Shown here piece after piece: positions 8,376 to 15,457 of a stretch of 64,000 bases of DNA; within the stretch, counting starts at the first letter, position 1; each line of letters opens with the position of its first letter. The translations under genes and the position numbers were made by a program. The stretch covers positions 177,454 through 241,453 of the forward strand of contig CALVWF010000003.1 of assembly GCA_944364615.1 (NCBI GenBank). The letters run 5' to 3'. This DNA is from an uncultured Clostridia bacterium (GTDB lineage: Bacteria; Bacillota; Clostridia; Christensenellales; CAG-314). The notes beneath the pieces were generated by a model. The model saw nothing but the letters and a program-made list of their open reading frames with translations. It was not told where the DNA came from and made no database searches.

Positions 8376-8725
8376 ATTCAACGGAATACACTGAAAAATC
8401 TGCCAATCGCAGAAACAACAACATTTTAGGTATAGTTGCGGTCATCATATTGTCAGCGATCAATTTGCTGCATTTCCCCCTGTTCTTTCTGGCATTTGCC
8501 GAGCAGGTGCAAACGGGCTGGGGATACGGTACAAATCTCGAATTGGGCGTGCTGTTTTGGTGGTTGGCAGAGATTGTACTCAGCGTACCTTTTATTTTAG
8601 CCTGCGTTTTTACTGCGCTGTCCTTTATTCAGCGAGATTTAAAAGGAAAAGTCGTTGCAAATACGTCTTTGATCTGTATGTTTGTTTTACAGATCGTTTT
8701 TTCCAATCTGTTTTTTATTTTTTGA
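8372..8725 (+). CDS. Small membrane protein, unknown, coupled to scpB
   Basis: 117 aa with a polar N-terminus (1-20) and three hydrophobic helices (about 20-42, 58-82 and 95-117), ending LFFIF. The ATGA overlap with scpB and the terminator after it make it the last gene of the protease-scpA-scpB operon. B. subtilis has unrelated genes at this position. No family recognised. Confidence 0.75.
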   Translation: MNSTEYTEKSANRRNNNILGIVAVIILSAINLLHFPLFFLAFAEQVQTGWGYGTNLELGVLFWWLAEIVLSVPFILACVFTALSFIQRDLKGKVVANTSLICMFVLQIVFSNLFFIF

Positions 8726-8737
8726 ACTGTGTAGCGG

Positions 8738-8764
8738 TGCGTTGCTTCGGCAACGCATTTGTCG
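8738..8764 (+). terminator. Terminator with cUUCGg tetraloop
   Basis: 8-bp stem TGCGTTGC/GCAACGCA closed by a TTCG tetraloop (8746-8749), followed by TTTGT. Ends the scpAB operon. Confidence 0.85.
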
Positions 8765-8870
8765 TTGGCGCAATTTGTTGCATTTACGGTACTTACGCGT
8801 CGCAATCAGTATGCGATTGTGTTTTTTTACGGATGACAATACTTTTTAAAGCGCTTGATGAAATTCGCTA

Positions 8871-8900
8871 TTGACAAATAACAGATAATTGTCATATAAT
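8871..8900 (+). promoter_or_regulatory. Consensus sigma-A promoter
   Basis: TTGACA, 18 bases, TATAAT: both hexamers match the consensus exactly. It drives the small membrane protein at 8925, whose AAAGGACGGG ribosome site lies at about 8907-8916. Confidence 0.85.
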
Positions 8901-8924
8901 GAAAAAAAAAGGACGGGTAAAACA

Positions 8925-9332
8925 ATGAAAAAGATTTGGACTAATCGTTGGAAAAAAGCACTCATATGGTTCAGCGGCTATTTCAGCCTGATCGCCTTTG
9001 CAATAGTGGGAGGCTACGCAATCGTCAAGAGCGAAGACGACGACCTGCGTTACACTGCGAAAAATGCGTTCTTCGTAGTGCTCATATTTGCAGCAATTGG
9101 CGCATTTATTTCCGTTTTGTCTTCAATCAACTCTCTTGCCGGATACAATGCCACATTTGCAAATATTTTAAGTTGGGTGCGTTTTATCGTTCTTATTGCC
9201 GAAACAACCGTCTATGTCGTCTTTATACTTCTTTCGCTTTTCGGCGGTGACAGAACACAACAGCAGGAAGTTAAAAACAGCGAAACGCCGACTGAATCGC
9301 AGAAAACCGACAATAATACCGACAAGGACTGA
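8925..9332 (+). CDS. Small three-helix membrane protein, DUF4870-like candidate
   Basis: 135 aa. A basic N-terminus (MKKIWTNRWKKA) leads into helices at about 12-30, 45-68 and 83-105, followed by a polar Q/T/N/D-rich tail (107-135). The pattern FSGYFSLIAFAIVGGYAIVKSEDDDLRYTAKNAFF, with a charged loop and a partner-like second helix, recalls small DUF4870/TM2-type proteins, but this is weak. The ATG at 8925 is chosen over an upstream TTG because of its ribosome site. A terminator follows, so it is a single-gene unit under a consensus promoter, which suggests high constitutive expression. Confidence 0.75.
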   Translation: MKKIWTNRWKKALIWFSGYFSLIAFAIVGGYAIVKSEDDDLRYTAKNAFFVVLIFAAIGAFISVLSSINSLAGYNATFANILSWVRFIVLIAETTVYVVFILLSLFGGDRTQQQEVKNSETPTESQKTDNNTDKD

Positions 9333-9376
9333 ACCTTTGTCTGTTACCTGACATTGGCGGTTAAATATGCCTTTGG

Positions 9377-9404
9377 GAGCCCTTTGACAAGGGCTCTTTT
9401 TTTT
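9377..9404 (+). terminator. Terminator after the small membrane protein
   Basis: 8-bp stem GAGCCCTT/AAGGGCTC, TGAC loop, followed by eight T residues. Confidence 0.92.
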
Positions 9405-9743
9405 ATGCCTTTTACCTTTAAATAATTGTTTAAATGCAGTATTTAATTTTCAGTCAGGCAAATTACGTTACGTATCGTATTCGTCTGCACTTTTCGAAAC
9501 ATGATTTTATCTTTTGCGGAAAGTCATTTACCGACTTGCAGACTTTTTAACGAATATTTCCGGATATATTTTGATTCGGGCTATTTGGTCATTTAATTTT
9601 TATTTTGACATTGTCTTGTCTGTGTCTGATTTGTGTCACGCTACATTCCGATTTGAATTGTACAATTTACTGAGACTTTGGGCTGTTTGCAAACAAAATT
9701 CCTACAAGCGTATATTTTTTTTACATCTCTGCATATTAAAATT
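9405..9743. other. Intergenic region, no gene seen
   Basis: About 340 AT-rich bases between a terminator and the DUF2953-like gene. No convincing promoter was found. It contains the 12-bp palindrome TGTTTGCAAACA (9684-9695), also present at the tRNA-Trp promoter (63215-63226). Open frames crossing it look spurious. Confidence 0.6.
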
Positions 9744-10253
9744 ATGATATTCCTTACGGCATTTATGATAGTATTGACATTGACATTGGCGCCTGTTTAT
9801 TTCAGGATAGCGGTATTGATTGATATCAATAATGTCTATGCTTTACTGAAAGTGCGGTTGGGACATATCACATTGCTGCGACAGCGATTTACGCTGAAAG
9901 ACGGTAAAATTGTGTACAAAGGAACGCTCAACGGAATTGCGCCCATAGAATTCAAACCTGATGACGACGGGGTAAATCTGGTAAGATGTTTCGACCTGCA
10001 CAAACTTGATTACCGCATTGTTTTCGCAGTGGACAAGCCGTCAAGGACAACGGTTGCAATGGCGGTAAATATTCTGTCGGCTATAACGACGGCAATTGCT
10101 ACAAGTGTGACCGAAACGTCCGTCCGTGGCGGAACATCGTACAGTTACGGTGAAAACGTCACGGTGGCGGAATGTCTTGTCAGCACGGCTGTAATAAGAA
10201 TACTGTACGCATTGGTCAGACAAGGAGTAAAAAATGGATTACAGAATAAGTGA
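9744..10253 (+). CDS. DUF2953-like (YtfI-type) protein
   Basis: 169 aa. An N-terminal hydrophobic helix (about 1-20) leads into RIAVLIDINNVYALLKVRLGHITLLRQRFTLKDGK, which resembles the start of DUF2953 (YtfI) proteins. These sit next to ytfJ in B. subtilis and many Clostridia, as here. The function is unknown and a sporulation role is inferred only from the partner. The ATG at 9744 is chosen because an upstream in-frame start adds non-conserved residues. The end overlaps ytfJ by 20 bases. Confidence 0.6.
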   Translation: MIFLTAFMIVLTLTLAPVYFRIAVLIDINNVYALLKVRLGHITLLRQRFTLKDGKIVYKGTLNGIAPIEFKPDDDGVNLVRCFDLHKLDYRIVFAVDKPSRTTVAMAVNILSAITTAIATSVTETSVRGGTSYSYGENVTVAECLVSTAVIRILYALVRQGVKNGLQNK

Positions 10254-10602
10254 TATCGTAAATACCGCTGTTAACAACATAGCGCACATTGCCGAAGTAA
10301 ATACAATTGTAGGCAAACCTATAGTAGCGCCTGACGGTACAACAATTATGCCGGTATCTCAACTTACGTTTGCATTTATGGCAGGAGGCGGTGAATACGG
10401 CGACAAACTCAATAAAGGTATTCTCAAAGACGGCTATATCGGTCACTTCGCCGGCGGATCCGGCGGCGGAGCAACTCTTACGCCCGTCAGTTTTCTCGTG
10501 GTGGGAAAGGATGGCGTGAAAGTTCTCAAAGCCACGGACGAAAGTCCGCTTGACATACTTCTTGACATCACAAGGGGGATGTTCAGTGAAAAAGATCTGT
10601 AG
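10234..10602 (+). CDS. ytfJ: Sporulation protein YtfJ (GerW family)
   Basis: 122 aa. Family features are GKPIVAPDGTTIMPVSQLTFAFMAGGGEYG, a glycine-rich GHFAGGSGGGATLTPVSFLVV, and the hydrophobic Val-rich segment after it. In B. subtilis YtfJ/GerW is made in the forespore and is needed for germination with some nutrients. The start has AAGGAGT upstream. It overlaps the genes on both sides, so the three are probably one transcript. Confidence 0.93.
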   Translation: MDYRISDIVNTAVNNIAHIAEVNTIVGKPIVAPDGTTIMPVSQLTFAFMAGGGEYGDKLNKGILKDGYIGHFAGGSGGGATLTPVSFLVVGKDGVKVLKATDESPLDILLDITRGMFSEKDL

Positions 10603-11617
10603 TGTTGTGCTGTTGTTTCTGGTCGGCTTGGTATTGTGTATTTCGTTTACTCAATATAATGTTTCGGCGGAAGAACATCTTACGGCAGCAAGGTCTGCCG
10701 TGCTGATGGAAAGAGACAGCAGAAGAGTGCTTTACGCCCAAAACGAAAATGAAAGACTTCCTATGGCAAGCACTACAAAGATAATGACGGCACTTGTGGT
10801 AGCGGAAAACTGTCAGCCCGATGAAATAGTTACCGTGGATAAAAAAGCGGTGGGAATAGAAGGTTCTTCGCTGTATCTGAAAGAAGGACAGCGGATTCCT
10901 GTCTGTGACCTTCTGAGCGGTCTGATGTTGCGTAGCGGAAACGACTCCGCCGTTGCGCTGGCAATACACACGGCAGGCTCAGCAGAAAAATTCGTGCAAA
11001 TGATGAACGACAGGGCAACAAGTATTGGCGTAGTCAACACGCATTTTGCAAATCCTCACGGATTGCACGACAATGAACATTACACGTCCGCTTACGACCT
11101 TGCATTGATTACCGCTCAGGCGTTGAGTAATGACCTTGTGCGCAAGACGGTTGCGCAGAAAAGCGCCGTGTTGCATGAAGACGACAGCGCGATAAATATT
11201 TACAACAAAAATAAATTACTGTCCATGTTGCCTGACGCCGACGGCGTAAAGACGGGTTACACGACAAAAGCGGGGCGGTGCTTTGTTGGTAGCGCCACAC
11301 GAAACGGAATGCAGTTGATTGCAGTGGTGCTGAACTGTTCTCCGATGTTCGAAAACAGTCGAAGTATGCTCGAATGGGGCTTTAACAACTATACTATGAC
11401 AAACATAGTAGCATATAACAAGCCGTATAAGCCGCCGGAAAAGGGCACACGGGTTTATTTTTGCCCGGATGAATTCAGTTACCCGCTAAAAAGCGATGGC
11501 AGCGAAAATACCCTTATTAAAAAAAGTTTTGAAAAATTGCCTGACGGAGAAGGGTATTGCCTGAATATATATTTAGACAAACAGTTGATTTTTTCACGAA
11601 AAATGGTTACTATATAG
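10586..11617 (+). CDS. dacB: D-alanyl-D-alanine carboxypeptidase (S11, second copy)
   Basis: A 343-aa S11 penicillin-binding protein. An export helix (about 3-22) is followed by STTK (S62, K65), SGN in LRSGNDSAVA, and KTG in DGVKTGYTTKAG. The C-terminal region is shorter than in the gene at 4971. The start is GTG at 10586 behind AGGGGG, inside the end of ytfJ. Position before rluB and after scpAB matches dacB (spore cortex carboxypeptidase) of B. subtilis, so the symbol is by synteny. The palindrome TACTAT-N7-ATAGTA lies inside the coding sequence at 11392-11410. Confidence 0.9.
   Translation: MKKICSVVLLFLVGLVLCISFTQYNVSAEEHLTAARSAVLMERDSRRVLYAQNENERLPMASTTKIMTALVVAENCQPDEIVTVDKKAVGIEGSSLYLKEGQRIPVCDLLSGLMLRSGNDSAVALAIHTAGSAEKFVQMMNDRATSIGVVNTHFANPHGLHDNEHYTSAYDLALITAQALSNDLVRKTVAQKSAVLHEDDSAINIYNKNKLLSMLPDADGVKTGYTTKAGRCFVGSATRNGMQLIAVVLNCSPMFENSRSMLEWGFNNYTMTNIVAYNKPYKPPEKGTRVYFCPDEFSYPLKSDGSENTLIKKSFEKLPDGEGYCLNIYLDKQLIFSRKMVTI
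11392..11410. repeat. TACTAT-N7-ATAGTA palindrome, copy 2 (inside dacB)
   Basis: Arms perfect, spacer GACAAAC, so the symmetry extends to TACTATG/CATAGTA. It lies within the coding sequence. Confidence 0.75.
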
Positions 11618-11629
11618 GTAACCATTTTT
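11601..11629 (+). terminator. Terminator overlapping the dacB stop codon
   Basis: 10-bp stem AAATGGTTAC with GTAACCATTT (11618-11627), the T-run merging with the 3' arm. The dacB TAG (11615-11617) sits in the loop. Ribosomes reaching the stop would mask the hairpin, so it may be inefficient during active translation. Confidence 0.6.
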
Positions 11630-11646
11630 ATTGTACAGAGGAACAT

Positions 11647-12360
11647 ATGAGATTAAACAAGTATCTTGCAGATTGCGGTGTGGCAAGCCGAAGGGCATGC
11701 GACAAACTGATAGCCGAAGGTGCTGTTCGTGTAAACGGAAAGCCTGCGACTTTGGGTACAGATGTCAACGAGGCGAAAGACAGCGTTACCGTAAACGGCA
11801 GACGCGTTACTTTGGCTAAAAAACATTACTATCTGATGCTTCACAAACCCAAGGGGTACGTAACAACCGTTTCCGACGAACTGGGAAGAAAAACGGTAAT
11901 GGATCTTGTAAATATCAAAGCGCGTGTTTATCCTGTGGGAAGATTGGATTACGACACGGAAGGCTTGCTGTTGCTGACAAGCGACGGTCAACTTTCCAAC
12001 GCTCTTACACGTCCGTCTTCGGAAGTACCGAAAACCTATATCGCACGTGTGTCGGGGCAGTTGAGCGACGCGGATATAAACAGACTGCGCAACGGAGTTA
12101 TGATCGACGGCAAACAGACATTGCCTGCCATTGTCAGTGTAGCGGAAAAGGACGCCCATCACACGAGATTACAGATAACGATTACCGAAGGCCGTAACAG
12201 GCAAATAAAGAAAATGCTCGAAGCGGTGGGCAGCGAAGTGGAATTTTTAAAAAGAGTGTCCATCGGCGATTTGCGACTGGGCGGTTTGTCCCGCGGAAAA
12301 TACCGCTTTCTTACAGACAGGGAAGTACAGTATTTAAAGTCGCTCGGAGGAATAAAATGA
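11647..12360 (+). CDS. rluB: 23S rRNA pseudouridine synthase RluB-type
   Basis: 237 aa. The N-terminal S4 RNA-binding domain (MRLNKYLADCGVASRRACDKLI, 1-60) is followed by the RsuA-type synthase domain with the catalytic Asp in VGRLDYDTEGLLLLT. The conserved KTYIARVSGQ and GRNRQIKKMLEAVG follow. It isomerises a uridine in the 23S rRNA peptidyl transferase region. AGAGGA precedes the ATG. The stop overlaps surE (ATGA). Confidence 0.93.
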   Translation: MRLNKYLADCGVASRRACDKLIAEGAVRVNGKPATLGTDVNEAKDSVTVNGRRVTLAKKHYYLMLHKPKGYVTTVSDELGRKTVMDLVNIKARVYPVGRLDYDTEGLLLLTSDGQLSNALTRPSSEVPKTYIARVSGQLSDADINRLRNGVMIDGKQTLPAIVSVAEKDAHHTRLQITITEGRNRQIKKMLEAVGSEVEFLKRVSIGDLRLGGLSRGKYRFLTDREVQYLKSLGGIK

Positions 12361-13103
12361 ACATACTGCTGACTAATGACGACGGTGTGGAAAGCCGTGG
12401 TTTGCAATTGCTGTGCGGCACGTTGTCCGCAATGAAAGACGTAGATGTTTATGTCGTTGCTCCGGACAGTGAGCGTTCGGCTTTTTCCCATGCAATAAAC
12501 TTTCACCGCGAAGTGGGATTTTTGCCTTTGAAACGGTATTTTGGAGCGGTAATGGCGTTTGCCAGTCACGGAACTCCTGCCGATTGCGTGAAGTTTGCCG
12601 TCAAAAATCTCAATATACCCTTCGACCTTGTGATTTCCGGTCCCAACAACGGCGAAAATTACGGGCACGATATACTTTATTCCGGTACGGTAGGCGCGGC
12701 GGAAGAAGCGGTTTTGTGCGGTATGAGGGCGGTAGCGTTGTCCCGTTTGGGAAGTTCGTCTGACTTTTCCGCATGCGTCGGATTTATAAAAGACAATCTT
12801 CACAAGTTGTTGCGGTTCGATTACACTCAAAGTCTTTTAAACATAAATGTGCCTGCGTTGCCGTACAATGAAGTCAAAGATAAAGTCAAGGTCACCGCTC
12901 AGGGCGGAGCGTTGTTTGACGATTACTATCAAAAGGCGGATGCCGAGCATCACTGGATATTGGTGGGCGACAAAGTGTTTACCGATCTCGACGCCGACTG
13001 CGATGTGGCGTGGGCGGAAAAGGGCTATATAACCGTCACTCCGCTGACGATCACTCAAACCGACTTCGACAAAATGCAAAAGGCAAAGGAATTGTTTGAA
13101 TGA
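12357..13103 (+). CDS. surE: 5'/3'-nucleotidase SurE
   Basis: A 248-aa metal-dependent phosphatase that dephosphorylates nucleoside monophosphates. N-terminal MNILLTNDDGVESRGL carries the metal-binding Asp pair (D8, D9). The APDSERSAFSHAI loop supplies Ser, and SGPNNGENYGHDILYSGTVGAA carries the metal-binding Asn. It overlaps both neighbours by four bases, so it is tightly coupled in the rluB-surE-flavoprotein-aroH run. Confidence 0.95.
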   Translation: MNILLTNDDGVESRGLQLLCGTLSAMKDVDVYVVAPDSERSAFSHAINFHREVGFLPLKRYFGAVMAFASHGTPADCVKFAVKNLNIPFDLVISGPNNGENYGHDILYSGTVGAAEEAVLCGMRAVALSRLGSSSDFSACVGFIKDNLHKLLRFDYTQSLLNINVPALPYNEVKDKVKVTAQGGALFDDYYQKADAEHHWILVGDKVFTDLDADCDVAWAEKGYITVTPLTITQTDFDKMQKAKELFE

Positions 13104-14323
13104 AAGTTGCTGTTATAGGAGGCGGACCTGCCGGCATAATGGCGGCGGTCACTGCATCGGAAATGGGTGCGGAAACGGTTCTTTTTGAAAAGAACAACAA
13201 ATTGGGCAAAAAAATATATATCACCGGTAAGGGCAGATGCAACGTGACAAATGCTTGCGACAAGCGGGAATTTCTGAACAACGTTGCGACCAACGCGAAA
13301 TTTCTGTACGGGGCGATAGGAAGATTCGACAGCGACGCGCTGTGTCGTATGCTTTCGGACAACGGTCTTGCGTTGAAGGTGGAACGCGGAAATCGTGTTT
13401 TTCCTGTATCAGACAAGGCGAGCGATGTTACGGCAACATTGGAAAAAATGCTCAGGCGTAACGGAGCGGAGATTGTACTCAACGGCAAAGTGCAGTACAT
13501 ACGTCCTGCCGGAAAAGGCTGGACGGTGTGCGTCAACGGCATCGAAAAACTGTTTGACAGGGTAATTGTGGCAACAGGCGGTATTTCTTACAGCGCAACG
13601 GGCAGTGACGGCGACGGTTATAAATTTGCCGCGCAATTGGGTCACGGTGTGGTCGAGCCTCGGCCTGCGCTTTGTGAAATAATATTGAGCGAAAAACACG
13701 ATCTCGAAGGCTTGTCCCTTAAAAACGTGCTTGTGACCGTTTCACGCGACGGCAAGAAAATTGCCGAGCAGTTCGGGGAAATGCTGTTCACTGCGGAGGG
13801 CGTCAGCGGTCCGGCAATACTTACCGTTTCCAGCCTTATAAACAAAAAGCCTGTCAAAGGCTGCGTTTTGTCGATAGACCTGAAACCAGCGCTTACCGAC
13901 GAGCAACTGGATCAACGTTTGCAAAGAGATTTTTTGAAATATATCAACAAGGATTTCCGCAACAGTCTGTACGACCTGTTGCCTGAAAGACTTTGCGCCG
14001 AAGTGATAAAGAGAAGCGGTGTCAATGCGTTTGTCAAAGTAAACAGCATCACCTCCGCGCAACGTAAGACCGTCGGACATATAATCAAAAATTTACGATT
14101 TGCCGTCAGCCGACTGGGCGACATAGAACGAGCCATAGTTACAAGCGGCGGAATAGACGTTAAAGAGGTAAATCCCGGTACAATGCAATCCCGACTGCAT
14201 GAGGGGTTATTTTTTGCCGGCGAGGTGCTGGATGTGGACGCTTTTACAGGCGGTTTTAATATGCAGATAGCATTTTCAACAGGTTACACCGCGGGGCTCA
14301 ATGCCGCAAAGGAGGAGCAATGA
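13100..14323 (+). CDS. FAD-dependent oxidoreductase, HI0933/BaiN family
   Basis: 407 aa. The N-terminal dinucleotide-binding VIGGGPAGIMAAVTASEMGA is followed by KKIYITGKGRCNVTN, typical of the HI0933 family, then GGISYSATGSDGDGYKFA. The C-terminal FAD-closing stretch is TSGGIDVKEVNPGTMQS...GLFFAGEVLDVDAFTGGFNMQIAFSTG. The physiological substrate is unknown. Members are widespread in Firmicutes near aroH and cmk. The ends overlap surE and aroH. Confidence 0.93.
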   Translation: MKVAVIGGGPAGIMAAVTASEMGAETVLFEKNNKLGKKIYITGKGRCNVTNACDKREFLNNVATNAKFLYGAIGRFDSDALCRMLSDNGLALKVERGNRVFPVSDKASDVTATLEKMLRRNGAEIVLNGKVQYIRPAGKGWTVCVNGIEKLFDRVIVATGGISYSATGSDGDGYKFAAQLGHGVVEPRPALCEIILSEKHDLEGLSLKNVLVTVSRDGKKIAEQFGEMLFTAEGVSGPAILTVSSLINKKPVKGCVLSIDLKPALTDEQLDQRLQRDFLKYINKDFRNSLYDLLPERLCAEVIKRSGVNAFVKVNSITSAQRKTVGHIIKNLRFAVSRLGDIERAIVTSGGIDVKEVNPGTMQSRLHEGLFFAGEVLDVDAFTGGFNMQIAFSTGYTAGLNAAKEEQ

Positions 14324-14679
14324 TTGCAATAAGAGGTGCTGCGAGCGCGGAAAACAGCGTGCAAAGCATCAGAGAAAACACAATGTCTATGCTGAACGCT
14401 TTACTTACTAAAAACAATATTGCGCCTTCGGACATAGTCAGCCTTGTTTTTTCTCTGACCAAAGATCTGACTGCATTAAATCCAGCAACGGTTGCGCGTA
14501 CGCAATGCGGATTTGCGGAAACTGCATTGTTCTGCGTTCAGGAGGCGGTGACGGACGGTGCGCCCGACGGCATAATCAGAGTGCTTGCTTTTGCTGAAAG
14601 CAACCGTAAACCTGTCAACGTGTATCTGGGCAAGACCGCCCAACTGAAACATCAATTCGAATCATTTGTAAAAATGTGA
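14320..14679 (+). CDS. aroH: Chorismate mutase, AroH type
   Basis: A 119-aa monofunctional enzyme converting chorismate to prephenate for Phe/Tyr synthesis. AroH-fold residues seen include the Arg in AIRGA, the C-x-x-E in LFCVQEAV, the Arg in IIRVLA, and VYL near the C terminus. It overlaps the flavoprotein gene by four bases. In many Clostridia cmk follows, but here plsC follows directly from its own promoter. Confidence 0.9.
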   Translation: MIAIRGAASAENSVQSIRENTMSMLNALLTKNNIAPSDIVSLVFSLTKDLTALNPATVARTQCGFAETALFCVQEAVTDGAPDGIIRVLAFAESNRKPVNVYLGKTAQLKHQFESFVKM

Positions 14680-14690
14680 CGTGCAGGCGT

Positions 14691-14719
14691 TTGACATTTA
14701 TTTGCCTGTGTTATAAAAT
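14691..14719 (+). promoter_or_regulatory. Sigma-A promoter of plsC-ispH
   Basis: TTGACA, 17 bases, TAAAAT, directly after aroH. Confidence 0.65.
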
Positions 14720-14764
14720 ATGTTGAACGTTTTATTCTGTCACTGTACAGTAAAGGAGTAAAAA

Positions 14765-15457
14765 TTGGGTAAATTTTTTACAGGTTTCGTGCATGTTGTA
14801 AAACATATAATGAAGCCGTTTTTCCCCGTAAAATGGTACGGTCCCCGCAAGTTTGAGCAAAAACGCACAATACTCGTGGGTAATCATATATCCGGTTGGG
14901 ACCCTGTTGTATTTTCCATATGGTGTCAGACACCAGTTTCGTTTATGTATAAAGCGGAATTTCAGAAAAGTTGCTTTTTGCGCGCGGTATTTAACGGTCT
15001 TGACTTCATTCCCGTACACAGGGGAGAAGTGGACATAGCCGCCACAAAGCGCACTTTAAAATTGCTCAGACAGGAAAAGATCGTGGCGCTGTTCCCTGAA
15101 GGAACACGCAGCCCGGACGTCGATAAAATGCTTCCTTTAAAGACGGGCGCCGCATTGTTTGCCATCAGGACAAAGACGCCCATCAGACCTTACTATATCT
15201 GGGAAAAAGCCAAACTGTTCAGAAAAAATTACTACTATGTGGGGGATGAGTTTACTCTGGAACAGTATTACGATCAGCCGATTACCAAAGAGATGCTTGC
15301 CGAGGCTACCGAAATCATAGCCGAAAAGATGACGGAAGTAAGGGAAAAGATGCTTGCCATCTTGCAGGAAAAGGGTATAAAAAGGCGCAAACGCACAAAA
15401 AAAGAATTGAAAAAACTCGAAGAATTCCGCAAACAGCAGGAAGAGTCGCAGCAGTGA
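14765..15457 (+). CDS. plsC: 1-acyl-glycerol-3-phosphate acyltransferase PlsC
   Basis: A 230-aa membrane-associated acyltransferase that makes phosphatidic acid from lysophosphatidate. The HX4D catalytic motif is in GNHISGWDPVV (about 39-49), the second motif in FIPVHRGEVD, and the substrate-binding LFPEGTRSPD follows. The C-terminal 25 residues are a Lys/Arg/Glu-rich helix. The start is TTG at 14765 with AAAGGAG six bases upstream. The stop overlaps the GTG of ispH. Confidence 0.93.
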   Translation: MGKFFTGFVHVVKHIMKPFFPVKWYGPRKFEQKRTILVGNHISGWDPVVFSIWCQTPVSFMYKAEFQKSCFLRAVFNGLDFIPVHRGEVDIAATKRTLKLLRQEKIVALFPEGTRSPDVDKMLPLKTGAALFAIRTKTPIRPYYIWEKAKLFRKNYYYVGDEFTLEQYYDQPITKEMLAEATEIIAEKMTEVREKMLAILQEKGIKRRKRTKKELKKLEEFRKQQEESQQ

